The notes: generated by a model not told the origin, from the letters alone. DNA of 64,000 nt from Diphasiastrum complanatum (GCA_029204225.1 CM055111.1:6220938-6284937), one strand, 5' to 3'. Numbered from the stretch's first letter, positions 36,031 through 49,121 are shown. Made by a program: numbers and translations.

Positions 36031-38551
36031 AATTGCTATGAAAAATAGCCAACTATTGTGGCTAAGAGATTTGGTCTTCTATTGTAGCATATGCAATAGG
36101 CGATGGTGACCATTTGTAATAAAATTTAAATAGGGGTGCATAGATTCAAAATCTAACAACACAACTTCATACTACTTTGACTAGTGTTCTAGCCTTTCAA
36201 AAGATTTCATGGGAAAAAGAAAATTAAGAAATTAGAAGTGGTGTGAAAAGTTTATTCTTGGTGGTGTGATCTTCATTCCAATCTGGCTACTTGGTATTCT
36301 TTTGTATTTTAAACAACCTTAGAATGATAAGAAATCAATCGTTCTTCAATTGAGGAATTGGAGTTTAAATAACTCTTTTAAAAGTTATATGGACTTATAA
36401 CATTGAAAAAGAAGAATAAGGATGAGTTTTTATTGTAAAAGTAGGATTTGAGCTTGAATACTTGAAAGTATGGATATGCTCAGGAGTTTCGACACCAGTG
36501 CACGACTTGTTATTTTTAACAATCTTAAGGGCTAGTATGGCATGGATTTGCCCTAATACCTTTGCATGTGTGTCCTCGGTCCCCTTGGGCCCATACCATT
36601 TGGTCTAAATTTCAATTAAACACTAGCAACACCTTAGGTTCTAAATAGAGCACCCAGATGCTAATAAATGTTGCAAAGCATAACACCAGGTCCAAGAGAA
36701 ACTATCTTTTTAGTGTTGGCGACGAAGTACCAGCTCATGCCATATCTCAGGTCGTTCCTCCTAGCTCGATTACTTTATCCCCCAGATAAATATTGTAACA
36801 ACAGATTCAATCTCTTGAAAAAATTTCACAATTGCAGTTTGAACTCCCCAAAAGACTGCTAGCAAAAACTTACCACTCAAATTTCCAACTTTCCACCTTG
36901 CATTGTGGCTATAATCAAGCTTATTGAAAGCTCAAACTAAAACAAAAATGTTTCTAAAAATGACCATGCAGATCATGTGTAGTTCGCAACAGCACCCTCA
37001 ACGTAAACTCAAACAAACGTTGACCTGAAGCTTCAAAAAAGTGGTATAATCAGCTTCAGGAGAGTGCTACAATCAAGCAAACAAAAGAGAATAAAGTCAA
37101 GCATGGGACTGCAAAATGCTGCTTAAAACATATGCCATCTCCACTTGGTGGGTATCGATATATAAGCGTTATCGAATCATACAAAGATTGAAGCTCATAG
37201 CCACAAACCATAGATCATAGGAGTTAGAAATGTAATCACTTTGAGCATTTGTTCAGAACCATGTTCCTTTCTATATGTGGCAAGTTTCCCACATTCTGGT
37301 TGGAACCTGTTAACTTTTCAAATTTTTGAAGGGAAAAGAACATGTGCAGATATGCACAAATATATTGTAAGTTACCAGCAAAACAGCACACAAAGCATGA
37401 AATAGAGAGAAATACTACAAATATAAAAACCAGTATTTACATCTCATTAAGAGATATGCTAATAACAAGTTGAGCTATTGTGATGAGATTCCAGCTACTA
37501 TGCTAAGTGAATGCTAGGCTAATCTAAGGACCATTCTCCAATCAATCGATTTATCAAATGCCAAGTCATTGCTGATAAGACTCAGTTTCCTTTCATACTG
37601 CTAATAGGGCCTCACGCACCTTACTGACATGGCCATGGCCTGCTATAGTAATAAGAGTGTCAAAGATCCAGTGCTCCATGAAGGGCTCATAAATTGCTTA
37701 GAATTGTCCCTGTTCCTCAAAAAGATATTGTCCCCAGGACCCCAGCCAGTAAGAAAACAGTAATGTAAGAAAGTACAGCCACCACAATATTGCATATACT
37801 GGTGAAGATGTCACCAAAATGGATATCTTGAACTAGAATCCCTTAAAAAGGGGAAAAAAAGGAATGATTGCATATATCCTATAAGTTGCCAAAATTTATT
37901 AGCTAAATCAGGTGCAACCAAAACAAAAAAATGTTTTCTACCCATCAATCACAGAAATCCAAATGGACAAGAGAACCAAAGGAATCCATCGAAGGAAAAC
38001 TTTACTACATACATCAATATATCGGAAAGACAAAGAATGCCACGTGGCTACATCAATTTAACCCAACGAAGGAGGATATACCAATAAAACTTTGCCGCCC
38101 AAAAGAAACATTGTGATGCGCATAACTAAGGAATACCATATCAATGTATTAAAAATCACCCAAGCGAACCCTGATAGACCACGCAAGCCAAATGAGCATA
38201 GAGGTAGATAGCACTCCTCATACACCACGCAAACCATATGAAAATGGAGGAGAAAGGACATAAGACATAGATAGCCTACCTCAACTTGGGACTAGGTTTG
38301 AGGAGGTGAAAATGGAAAGAGGAAACAGTTTGGTGATGCATCCCTTTGTTGGATTGATAACTAAGTTTGGGCCTCACACTTTCATTGATTCGAAATTGTT
38401 GAATATAAACCTAAGGGCCCATTTACCTCGTTAAAGTTATTTTCCATTAAATTAGCCCCTTGAGAGGTTACAAGAGGCTGCACCCCTTCTATTACATGTA
38501 TCATCTTTCTCACTCAATGGATGTAGAATGTTGAGTAGGATACTCGTTGGT

Positions 38552-38628
<77 letters not shown>

Positions 38629-40205
38629 TGTTTCTCTCCTAAGATGAATGCTGTAATTATAATCATAAATACTAAAGCACTAATGATTGCTTGATGATTG
38701 TTGCGGCAACTACAAATTGGTATGAGAGGCATGCATGAAGAGGAGGATCTGCTCATCCTCATGGAAAGAAGAGGAGCGTGATCAAACTCCTTGTGATAAG
38801 GAGACTATTGTTGTGAAAAACCAGCATGTAAGAGATTGATTATGTGAAGCAAAAGAAATTGAAGGGTATAATAATTTGAGAATTAGATCATCCTTGAGAA
38901 AAAGAGAGATCTGAAAGTTGTGTGAAATTGCTGAAAATAGTGTTGGCTGCAGAGAATAGAAGATGATGAAGCATGAGACTGAAGACCCGTGATCAGGCCA
39001 CAGAAAGGAGAAGATTGTGTGCAGGTTTAAATCCACAGATCTCAATCCATAGTGTAGAAGCAGTTCTGCATGGGAGATCTTTCTAAGAATGATGTGTTTT
39101 AAAATGTGGGAAGGAGAATTGCTAACATTATCAAGGAATAGAGTGTAACATTGTTGGAACAGCCAGCCGTGTATTCACAGGAGAAGCCAGTCATTGGCAC
39201 ACCTATTCTCATCCCATTCATTGTCTACAATGTACATCAGCTGTTGAAGCCCAAGAAAGCAGGGATTAAACAATTGTAGGGTAGCAATCTGGTGGGGAAA
39301 AGTCGTATTTTCAATCGTAGAATAGTAGCAAGTAGTGTAGTAGGCCGATTGCCCACAAAATTGCAAAAAGACTCATGTAGAATTGAAAAGAGTCCCACAA
39401 GATAACTTGGAGATGTCTGTGGATCTAGTCGTTGCTTTCCACTCGAAACTGGTGTAGATCAGAAGCCCTTCAATGAATTTCTCAAAAATTTGTTTTAAAA
39501 TTTTCAACATCTCGGATGGGATGGCCCAAATTGTGACTTGAAAGTTGAAGGGCCCTGAAGTCTCGTTTCACCTCAACTTCACTACAATATTTAAGCATGA
39601 ATGATCTAATAGTGACTTGGCACATTTCAAGGGTGAGGGGCCTGAAGTGCAGATTGGAATATATCCTCAGAGATTTTTTTTTTTTATTATCACTCTCTTC
39701 GATGATAGTTTCTCTTAAGACATAAGAGATGTCCTCCATCCAGTTTCCCACACTCTCCAAGATCATTTTCGTCTTTATGTACATCACTTTATATGGTTAG
39801 GTTGCGGGACCTGGAGGCTGTATCAAAATGTCTTGTATTGACATTTTGATTAGGCACAAAGCTTTTTGTGCTCTCTTGTCAAATTGTGCTTGTTTCTCAT
39901 TGGGTTGTCCATCCTCATCATCCTCGGTTCAAGTCCCATAATCAAGCATCGCCAATAAGTTTCTCTTTCAAATTTTCATACTTGGAAAGTTAAGCCATCT
40001 AGTTTTTTCATTCTTCAGTAGCATGAACGCATCCATTTTTATTCCCATTTCAATCAAACGGCGTCAGCTTGTAGTGGAAGAGAGGGCATAAATTGTCACT
40101 CCAACTATGCTTACCTGTTCCGTCTTTAATTAGTCAAAATAGTTTGCTGTCCATTTTTGGACTGTTTGATGCCTTTTTTAATTGATCATAACTTCTCCAT
40201 ACAGG
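36031..40205. other. About 4 kb without a supported gene
   Basis: No convincing exon, element end or RNA gene, apart from the (CT)n array at 38553-38623. A minus-strand frame at 39482-39787 (MMYIKTKMILESVGNWMEDI) is open for 100 codons but has no recognisable domain. Confidence 0.45.
38553..38623. repeat. (CT)n microsatellite
   Basis: About 71 bases of uninterrupted CT. Confidence 0.97.
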
Positions 40206-40321
40206 TGCTTAAGCTTTCCTTGTATTGTTGATGCTACCATAGCTAGTCTCCTTCAAGCTTTCATCTGTTGTGTCTACTACTGAGGTTAAGATACTTCGTA
40301 GATAGACTTGTATGTTCATCA
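40206..40321 (+). mobile_element. Copia 5' LTR, 116 bp
   Basis: It runs from tgcttaagc to tgttcatca and is followed directly by the primer site tggtattagcgc (40322-40333). It aligns without gaps with 43251-43366; I count about 12 differences, mostly transitions. The element is therefore old, which matches its many stops. Confidence 0.8.
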
Positions 40322-43250
40322 TGGTATTAGCGCAGGTTGTTTAACCTATGATTTGTGAAATTTTAGAAACTTCTAGATCATTTTTCAGATTTTTGATTGA
40401 GGAGCTTAAATTGGAAGTGGGCGCACTTTCTGTAGAGCGGTCACTTTTCAAAACAGGAAGCAAAGTTGGACCGCCGGTGATAAGAGGAGCACAGCCATAC
40501 CAAAAATACAATAATGAAGATATTAGACAATTTGAACTCTTCACTGCTGCATTGGCAACTCAAGCCACGAGTGCTGGTCATATATTCTGATGCCCCTAAA
40601 CACATGACTCCACATTGGGATTGGTTTGATTCCTGCGAAGAAATAAATTGTGGACATTGTGTATGCCTTGGGGACAACATAACACATTAGTTCAAAGGCA
40701 AGGGAACAATACCTATGAAATTTCCTTCCGGGGAAGTCAAGAATGTTCTATTTGTAGCAGGGTTTTGGCCAAGAACCTACTCTCAGTCGGGGCCATTGAT
40801 AAACAAAACATGACAGTAGTGTTTAATGAGTCTACTTGTTTGGTGAAGGACAATGAGCCTGATGATAGGATCATATCAAAAGGATTACAAGAAGGTGGTC
40901 GTTATAGGTTGCATACTACTATCCCGACTCAAAAAGCCTATGTTACGAAGACTTTTGATTAGGATAAGTTATGGCACGAATGATATGGCCACTTGAGTTA
41001 TCAAAGCCTACAAGTGCTGAAGAAGCATGATATGCTAATTGGATTACCCTCTATCAAGTCAAGCAATGACTTTTGTGAAGGGTGTGCACTTGGCAAGCAA
41101 AAAAGGAAAAGACTTCCTAAATCACAGCTATTAGGGCAAAGCAAGTACTTGAACTTGTTCATACAGATTTGTGGGGCATGCAAACTAGACCTACAGGGGG
41201 GGCTTTCTACTCTACTTCATGACCTTCATCGATAATTTTTCACCGAAAAGTATGGGCTTATTTTTCGAAGCAAAATTTTGAGGCAATCAAGTACTTCAAG
41301 ATCTCCAAGGCTTGCATGAAGATAAAGATACTCATATCTGACAAGGGTGCTGAATACATATCAAGAAAGTTCAATGATCAGTGCAACTCAAGTGGAATCA
41401 AGCATCAGTTTGCTAATACTCTCAACAGAATGGTGTTGCTGAGAAAGAAAAGGTCCATAGTTGAGTGTGCACGTAGCATGCTCAAGGCTAAGGCATTGCC
41501 AAACTTCTTTTGGGCTCAAGCCGTGTATGCTGCTGTATTCTTGTTAAACAGGAGCCCTACGAAAGCAAAGGGAATCACGCCTGAGGAGGCATACAGTGGC
41601 AATAAGCCAAAGGTGGGACTACTTCGAGTATTTGGATGTACTACCTATGCACACGTACTCAAGGATGACAGGAAGAAGCTAGACGCAAAATCTGTAAGGT
41701 GTACATTCTTGGGATATAGTGAGGAAGTAAAAGCATGTGTTGTATAATCTCGAGACCAGAAAGAAGGTTTTGAGTAGAGATGTTCCCTTTCATGAAGACC
41801 ATGCACCTCAGGTGGAGAACCATGAGAGCAATGGTAAGAGTGAGTGTCTTCCAATTATTGATGCCAGTGAGCAGATCTCAAAGGAGCCCAATCAGGAGAC
41901 CTTTTAGCCTCAACACGAGGAGCATACTGATGAGACGCAAGTGGAAAGGGCATGGCAACGAGGCCTAGAGAGACAGATTGAGACACACAATCACCATCTG
42001 CATCACCTCCCCCTTCAAAGAGTCTACCAAGGTGGAATTGGCAAATAGTCAAAGATGGAGGGGATGATGGAAGAAGGTGAATGTAGCAGGGAAGGTGCAA
42101 GGAGATCTTACAGGAAACCTATGCAACACGAGAGTTAGGAGACCGACTTTGCGCTTATGACATCTATCTTAGAGTCATACGAGCCACAGTCATTCTATGA
42201 AGCCGAGAAGGTAAATGTATGACAAATTGCCATGCAAGAGGAGTACGACTCCATTATGCAAAATGACACATGGGAGCTTGTAGACTTACCTGATAGAAAG
42301 TAACTCTTGTTGCTAAGATGACGTTAATAAGAACTATGTTGGCAGTGGCAGCCTATTTTCATTGGGACATTCAACAAATGGATGTTAAAAGTGCCTTCCT
42401 CAATGGAGAATTGAAGGAAGAGGTTTACATGGAGCAGCCACAAGGTTTTGAGGCTGAACACAAAGAGCATCTAGTACGTAAGCTTAAAAAAGCTTTGTAC
42501 AGGTTAAAGCAAGCACCCAGGGCATGGTCAGTCATATTGATGATTACTTCACAGAGCATAACTTTGAGAGAAGTAAATCTAACTATAACTTGTATGTTTT
42601 GAGAGAGAAAGAGGACATAGTGATTATTGTTTTCTATGTTGATGATCTAATCATCAAAAGTAGCAATAAGTTGCTTATTGCCAAGGTTAAAGAAGATCTT
42701 TCATGTGAATTTGACATAAAAGATTTGGGCTTTGGGCTTGATACATTATTGACTAGGATTAGAAGTTTGGAGTAAATATTATATTCTTTTTATATCCCAA
42801 GCAAAGTATGCAAATGAGCTTCTTTGAAGATTCAATATGCAAGATTGCAAGCCTATAGCCTTCCCAGTGATACAAGTAATAGGCCATCCATGACTAATGG
42901 GACACTCGTTGCAAGTCAGTTTATGAGTGAACCTACAGAGGCACATTGGAAATCGGCCAAGCTGATGCTGAGGTATGTAAAAGAAACTTCTACATATGGC
43001 ATTGGATACACGGATGATGGGAACCTTCAATTGGAAGGTTATTCTGATGTTGATTGGGCAGGAGACCAAGATGGTCATAGGTTGACAACAACTTATTCAT
43101 TTCACTTGGGTTCTAGAGCAGTTTCTTGGTGTAGCAAACACCTCAACAGTTTCTATTTATGTAAGGGAGGATTCACACCCTCAAGGAGGCCCACACCCTC
43201 CTCTTTCAATCAATTAAGCATTTGGAGAGGCTAACTTTGGTTTCTTGTGG
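40322..43250 (+). pseudogene. Copia internal region (pre-integrase, integrase, RT, RNase H), decayed
   Basis: Recognisable blocks in order: SVGAIDKQNMTVVFNESTCL and FCEGCALGKQKRKRLPKSQL (pre-integrase zinc region, 40770-41130), ISDKGAEYISRKFNDQ (integrase, 41336-41385), NFFWAQAVYAAVFLLNRSPT and LRVFGCTTYAHVLKD. RT blocks are AVAAYFHWDIQQMDVKSAFL, MEQPQGFEAEHKEH and FYVDDLIIKSS (42633-42665). RNase H reads WAGDQDGHRLTTTYSFHLGS (43057-43116). Gag is nearly absent; after the primer site only short frames are seen. Stops and frame changes are frequent throughout. The short LTRs and full pol make it a compact element, now inactive. Confidence 0.88.
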
Positions 43251-43366
43251 TGCTTACGCTTCCCTTGTATTGTTGATGCTTCCATAGCTAGTTTTCTTCA
43301 AGCTTTCATCGGTTGTGTCTGTTATTGAGGTTAAGATACTTCATAGATAGACTTGTATGCTCATTA
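43251..43366 (+). mobile_element. Copia 3' LTR, 116 bp
   Basis: The same length as the 5' LTR at 40206, running tgcttacgc to tgctcatta. The final base pair is TA where the 5' copy ends CA. Five-base flanks do not match between the two ends, so target duplication is not seen. Confidence 0.8.
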
Positions 43367-43564
43367 GAGAGAAACTAGTATTGAGATGAATGTTGCACAA
43401 AGGGCAAAGGTATGCTCACACGGACATTAAGGGAGAACAAGATGTGTGAGCTCTAGGAGATTGGTTGGTCCACATTCATCAATACTTCAACCTTATACAC
43501 ACTCCCCACAAATAGAATTGGTGGATGTTGTCCCTACATAATTTGAAGCTTGAAGGGTGGGTGT

Positions 43565-44500
43565 TCAACAAACCGGTCTCAAGTCAAAAAAAATTTGAGA
43601 TAGGGATCGTTTCGAAGAGGCTTTAAGAAGAGAGTTCCTAGTACCTACTAAAAGAATCTTGTCAAACATTGAGCTCAGAATCATTTCATCTAAAACAAAA
43701 AAGAATTTCAGACAATACATGGATAGATTCAGGCAAATGGACAAGATCATCTCAGACATGTTTGAGGCTCAAAAGCTATACTCAATCCCAAGCAAGTGCA
43801 ACTTCTTCTACGACAAATGAACAAACGATTTGTTTCAATTCTAACACAACGCAAAGCCTCGTCAAAACAAGCTCCTAGAAAAACCAACTCCAATGGGGGA
43901 ACCATGAGTCTTTACATCTTTTAGTTGTGGGAAGCTCTTTACAATGCTTTGATTGTTATCAGTTGGGTCACTTATGGCTGTCATGTTCGCAGCCACCTAG
44001 CTAGCAAGTCTTGGCAGCAACAAAAGCCCTCGACACAAAGTAAGCAGCAGCTCAAACCTCGAATGATGAGAATGATAGTCCAGGGGGAAATCTTACAAGA
44101 GAAGATGGTGTTGCTCACAATCACATTGACAACTGGCTCTAAGCTGATTCATCTTCAAGGCACACTAAAAGGGCTAAGTGTCCACTTTTTATCAAGTTGG
44201 AAGTTTCACATAGGAAAACCCGTAGCCCATTGTGGAAACTGCAAAAGAAACATTCCAGACTTGCAAGCTGGCACTTGATGTTCACACTACCCTGGGCTGC
44301 AGGCATTTGGAAGAACCAGCTAGTTTTCACATTTTTATCAATGTCAACGTTCAAAGCAATTTTGGAGTTAAGCTACCTCAATGAGCATGTCATTGGCTTT
44401 CTCATGATAGGGGTCAACCTGGAGATGCTCTATAATGGAAAGTCATGTGTTGTTCAAGCCTTTCCAAGGGAACAACTGAGCCAAATTGTTACTTCATAAC
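43565..44500 (+). pseudogene. Retrotransposon gag remnant with zinc knuckle
   Basis: Frames spanning stops give LKESCQTLSSESFHLKQ-like gag text and then CFDCYQLGHLWLSC near 43950-43995, a CX2CX4HX4C knuckle. Further coding-like runs (44197-44499) include LELSYLNEHVIGFLMIG. Probably gypsy by gag type, but no pol is attached. Confidence 0.55.
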
Positions 44501-46725
44501 CTGAGCCTACACTAGTGAAAGACATTGCAATGCTGATTTTTGGACAGCAAGGAAGAAAATTCTATTGCTGATTCTTTCCAACATGAATTCGCAAGAAATC
44601 AAGTTCATCCATTTATCTTCTCCTTATCCCAAGAATTTGAAGCCTTCTCTAGTAAGCTTCGACCATATTTCCTTTCTTATATTGCATAGCTGATGAAATG
44701 GCAAGCCATATTGAGGTTTAGCTCGATTGGCAAGGCAAGTTGTCAACATTCCTGTATCTCTGAAATTCCTTCAATGGAATAAGATTCCCATCTAGGGGTG
44801 GAGGAGGGCCTCCATCTTAGCCCCTCTATTTGTCTTTGTGCATGCTATCTTCTCACAAGAAGTATTTCATATCTCTCTACTGCTAGCTAATATAGATTGT
44901 CTTTGAAATAAAAGTGGTTATTGTTCCTCCGAGTTTTCTAAGTCCATCTTAGTGACTTTAAAGCCTGAGGTTCTAGAATAAGCCTCAGGACAAAAGTTGC
45001 ATCATGTGAATCTCATTGTTCCCAGCCGGACAATCCTATGATGATGGTTCGCTTGTGACTATTTCTTAAAGCTTGTTATCTCTTGATTCATTTCTATATA
45101 CGATAGAGCTTTTATGATAAATAGGAGAATTTAGTTCTTTCACAACATTATTTAGAGCTCAGATCACAACCGCCTAATTGCAATATATCTAATGCCACCA
45201 CCTTGCACTTGGTTGCCATAGAAAGTTACATTGATATCTATTGGTCTCTACTTATGTCTAAATTAGCGGAACAATTTCTATCAAAGGAAATGCTCAAAAG
45301 GCCCTAAATGGCTAAAGAAATACAACATTCGACTATAATCAAGACGGTTGGCATGTTGGTAGCTCTAAGTAAAAAAAACATTTAGAGATTGATTCAATTG
45401 AAACAAAGCATTATATTTGTTAGGTACTACGAAATATGTAGACTCGGTAACAAAAACCAAGCAAATTTGTTGAAAATAGCCTAGCATGTGATCAAACACA
45501 TAATGATGCAAGAAAGGGGCTAAAATTCAAAAATTACCACAAAACACCGCAAAATAAACGATAATCAAGGAAATATCACCCACAATACCCCACTAGCACA
45601 CAAAAAACACAGTCACACAAACACGAGACCTAAAAAATGGTAGCATGTTTCAAAATTGTGAGTCATAAATTCACTCAGTAAAAGTAAAAACACATTTCAA
45701 AATTTCATTCCAAATCATTTTTGTCTTGAATTTTGAAAATTTTGAACTACTTTCCTAGTCTAAACACCCATGATGTGAATATAACATGAATAAACTGAGG
45801 CTACCCCTTTCTAGCTTGGTGTAGCAACACCTTATTTCCTTAGCTCAAAACAATTCCCGAGTCTAGACTTATTTCTATTTATTTGGTGTGATTGTTGTTC
45901 ATAGTAGTATTCTAAGTATCTCTAGAAAAAAACAAAAAAACTTGATCATCCCAGCTAGAAGCTCCACATCAGGATCCTACAGTTAGATGTTCCCAAGCCG
46001 TAGCATTTTTGCCACAAAATCGCATTGAATGCACTAATGACTTATCTCCTACCGTAACTACAAACTAACTCAATTTTGTTAACCTCATGCTTTTAATCTG
46101 TTTTTGAAAAAATCTTCAATTCATTAGGTACTATGTGAACATAGTGATGTCATGTCTAAGATAATAGCCGACATAAAAAAGGAGACATGCAATCTTTAAC
46201 CCTATGGAGTCCAACAAGTCATAGACTATCAACTTCATCATGCATAGTGTGGACAGAATGCTATGACATCCCTACTCACTTTGTCAGTGCCCAAGAGTAG
46301 GTGCAGGTCAAGCATATCCCAGAAAAACCTTAGCTGCTTCCATAAATTTGTATGATAGAAAATTGAAATCGGTGAGATCCTTACTTTTTTTTTTAAAATG
46401 CTAAATTTTCTATAGATCTTCCTCATTGTCAAATAGGAAGACAAAACTGTGAATCTAGGTTTTTCCATGACCTCTGTCTCTATTTCTATTACCATCAGTT
46501 CGTGTTCTCAAATGCATAATTGTTCTTTCAACAGGTACATGACTCGTGCACGGTCCTAATTCAAGAAATTATGAGTTCAAAACAGTATGATGCAAAATTG
46601 GTTATCTGATGCAGATATGGTACACGGCGGATTAACCTTACCGTTGTAACGCAGGACCTAGAATGATCGATCGATCGCTAAGAAACCATCTGGTAATATC
46701 AACCTAGAGTTCTTTCGCTCAATTG
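44501..46725. other. Intergenic, no gene seen
   Basis: About 2.2 kb of AT-rich sequence downstream of the GCK gene. No exon, element end or RNA gene could be supported. An 85-codon minus-strand frame at 46238-46495 has no recognisable domain. Confidence 0.5.
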
Positions 46726-46729
46726 CATC

Positions 46730-47242
46730 TTATTCAGATTGTGCAGTTGCTGTGCCCTCAGAAACAACTCCCTCGTCATTATTCGTGGAGTTGTCCGATT
46801 CCACAGCCACAACGGTTTGCTCATTTTTGTGATCAGCCTCTTTTTCCATGATTGCTTTTTCTGCCTCTATAACCACTCCATAGTACTCAGCATTGGCCTC
46901 CATACAGGTCTTGAGAAGCTGCGTGACAGGCCAGCATTTTGTAACAATGTCGCCTCCTTCTTCTTTCTCTCCTTGCTCCACGCATTTCTCCCACCGCGCA
47001 AAGGTGTCTCCGCATGGCCCTGCTTTCATGAACACACAGAATCCGCACTCTTCCTCCTCCTCCTGCTCCTCTTCCCCCGCGGCTGCAGGCAAAGAAGAAG
47101 GGGAGGCAGCGCTTGCATCGGCGTCCCTCGATTGGGCGCCATGCGAAGAAGACTCCTGGGCCGCTGCCTCTGAAGGCTGATGGTGGGATGCAGCAGTCGC
47201 TGCGTCTGAATAATCCGATGGCGATGGCGATGGGGCGGACAT
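46730..47242 (-). CDS. GCK-domain (twin CX9C) protein
   Basis: This is a single-exon gene of 170 residues. I start at the ATG at 47242 (MSAPSPSPSDYSD). The open frame runs 30 codons further upstream but has no ATG before a stop. Residues 1-55 are low complexity, rich in Ala, Ser and Pro. An acidic run follows (GEEEQEEEEE, 56-65), then the GCK domain at about 65-130 (CGFCVFMKAGPCGDTFARWE, then DIVTKCWPVTQLLKTCMEAN). Cysteines 77/87 and 103/113 form two CX9C pairs, as in CHCH-type proteins of the mitochondrial intermembrane space, which are oxidised on import. The GCK domain is a plant family of unclear role; mitochondrial location is inference. The frame is undamaged, so the gene is probably functional. 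A TATA-like element lies about 113 bases upstream. Confidence 0.9.
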   Translation of the reverse strand: MSAPSPSPSDYSDAATAASHHQPSEAAAQESSSHGAQSRDADASAASPSSLPAAAGEEEQEEEEECGFCVFMKAGPCGDTFARWEKCVEQGEKEEGGDIVTKCWPVTQLLKTCMEANAEYYGVVIEAEKAIMEKEADHKNEQTVVAVESDNSTNNDEGVVSEGTATAQSE

Positions 47243-47354
47243 ATCTGCTTCTGCTGCTGCTGCTGCTGCAGCCGCCGCTGCGCTGGATGATGATGACGAG
47301 AAGAGTGAGTAATTTGAGCAGCAATTGGACAAAGAGGAATACAGACGCGCCCCC

Positions 47355-47361
47355 TATTTAT
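47355..47361 (-). promoter_or_regulatory. Possible TATA box for the GCK gene
   Basis: The minus strand reads CATAAATAGGGG, 113 bases upstream of the ATG, which would give a 5' UTR of about 85 bases. Confidence 0.4.
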
Positions 47362-47479
47362 GATGACGGGCCACATGTGCAGGATGCATTTGTCGCTGGT
47401 GCTTTGCCAAAAACCTATAAGAGCCTCTTCACATGAAGCATCAATGGGCCTTGTGCCCCTTCTTGTTCTCGATGTCAAG

Positions 47480-48757
47480 AATGAGCTCTCATGGTGATAA
47501 AACTGCCTTCAAATGTCTCCCATTCATGCTCCCATTTTTTCCACGATCTGTGGCCGGGTTTCTCACCCCCAGTTTTCAGGCTCCACGGGTCCCAGCCTCT
47601 CGGAGACTCTAGAGAGACAGACTCTACGTCATGCACGGGGTCGGGCATGTGAATAGGCCCTAATCCCTTGAAAAAAGCCTACCAAATTTTTAATTCAGCT
47701 ATTATTAACTTTTTTGTAGGTTCTCATAACCTACACGGATCTACCTGCTTTACTACACATAAATTTCTTGCATTTGAAAACAATAAACAAAAAATTTCAC
47801 GCATTTCAAAAACCTTGTCGGTTTTTTAAAAGTCAACTAAAAAGTAAGTTTTTTATGAAGTCATTTTTTTAACAAAGATGCTAGTTCCATTCCTATACCT
47901 TGCTGGCCTTTTTCCTTGTTCAGCACTGAGTTCAATCGTGCAAGCACTCTGGTGGAATAACTGATCTCGCGAAATTGGTTGAGAAAGAGTTTGAATCAAT
48001 TAAAATCCTAATGAAAAAGGACTCAATGCCTTATCAAGCTTTGTATAAAAATTTGAGCCTTCTTGAAAGAATTCTTTTTGAGCCTTCTCCTTATAGAAGC
48101 AGTAGGCTTTTGACCCATGAGTTGCTAAAAATTCTACAAAAAAAATTTAATAGGTTTTGTGTTAGGTTGAAAAAAAGTTTTTTTGCAAGCATTGGTCAAA
48201 ATTAGAATCGTTTGTGTCCTCTTGTGCTCTTGGAGCAGTATTAGCTCACCAGGACTCTCATAGTCGTGGGCCACATGTTGGAGGCTGCCTCTGAGGCCAA
48301 AGTCGCTTACTGGCATGGAGGGTGGGTAACACTCGCACCAGTGTCTACGAAGATCCACACTAAACCGTGCTAGAAGCGACAATTATCTTTGAGAGACCGG
48401 AACTCTTTGCGTCGAGCTTAATCTCATCCGTGCTAATAAACGACAAGGCTCTCATGCAGCCTTGATGGAAGTATGACCTACCTTCGACGTCTTGGAAAGG
48501 GATTGAATTGGAGGGGCTAGTGCAAAGAATGCGAGGAGGTAGGAGGCAAACTTAGGATTTTTGACCTCCTTCTATCTCTAAAGGTTGTGGCTTACTTCTC
48601 AAGGCAGCAAGGAATCTAGGGCAAAACTCAGCATGCTATGTTGATCCAAATTTTGCCCACAAATTTGACGAGTCCATTAGGGCAAGCCAACTCTTCGAGA
48701 AGGAGAAAATTCCCTCAAAAAGCACAAAAAAAGAAAAGATTTTGAACTAGGTTTGGC
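47480..48757. other. Intergenic, no gene seen
   Basis: An open frame at 47975-48205 (76 codons) shows no recognisable domain. No element ends found. Confidence 0.45.
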
Positions 48758-48973
48758 CATTATGATCTTCTACTCAAGGGTGTTGGCTCAATTGGTTATC
48801 TTGACATCCAAAGTTTGTTTGATCTCAAGTTAGAGCCTCCTCTTAGAAACCAAGAAGCATTATGATCTTCTACCCAAGGGGGTTGGTTGAGTTGGTTAAC
48901 TTGTCATCCAAAGTTTCATTGGTCCCAAGTTCGAGCCTCTCCTTGGAAACCAAGAAGCATTATGATTTTCTAC
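48758..48973 (+). mobile_element. Tandem dimer of the tRNA-derived retroposon
   Basis: Two 100-bp units (48758-48857 and 48858-48957) each consist of cattatgatcttctac followed by the same tRNA-derived sequence as at 15485-15573. A third copy of the 16-bp flank (48958-48973, one difference) closes the array. The flank is therefore the target duplication, and the element was inserted twice or duplicated with its flank. Unit 2 keeps CCAAGGG and a near-perfect partner; unit 1 is more degraded (tcaaggg, agttagagcc). Confidence 0.8.
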
Positions 48974-49019
48974 TCTTACCATTTCGTTTAACTCTTATAC
49001 TTGCAACTTTATAGGAGAT

Positions 49020-49115
49020 AATGAACGACTTATGTCATCCATATTGAAAGAATTTGTTGTTCTGTTTTTAGATGATATACTAGTTTATAGTAAGGCACTT
49101 GATGAGCATATTAAG
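49020..49115 (+). pseudogene. Gypsy RT fragment with active-site block
   Basis: The plus strand reads [20 protein letters not shown], the gypsy RT block around the catalytic aspartates, then loses similarity. The upstream RT part is not on this strand. Confidence 0.8.
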
Positions 49116-49121
49116 CATCTT

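Noticed and set aside
44700-44800. A second tRNA-like element (tagctcgattggcaaggcaag)
   Set aside because: No box B and no acceptor stem found.
46730-47332. A 200-residue GCK protein starting at 47332
   Set aside because: The codon at 47332 is TTG, not ATG. The first ATG in frame is at 47242.
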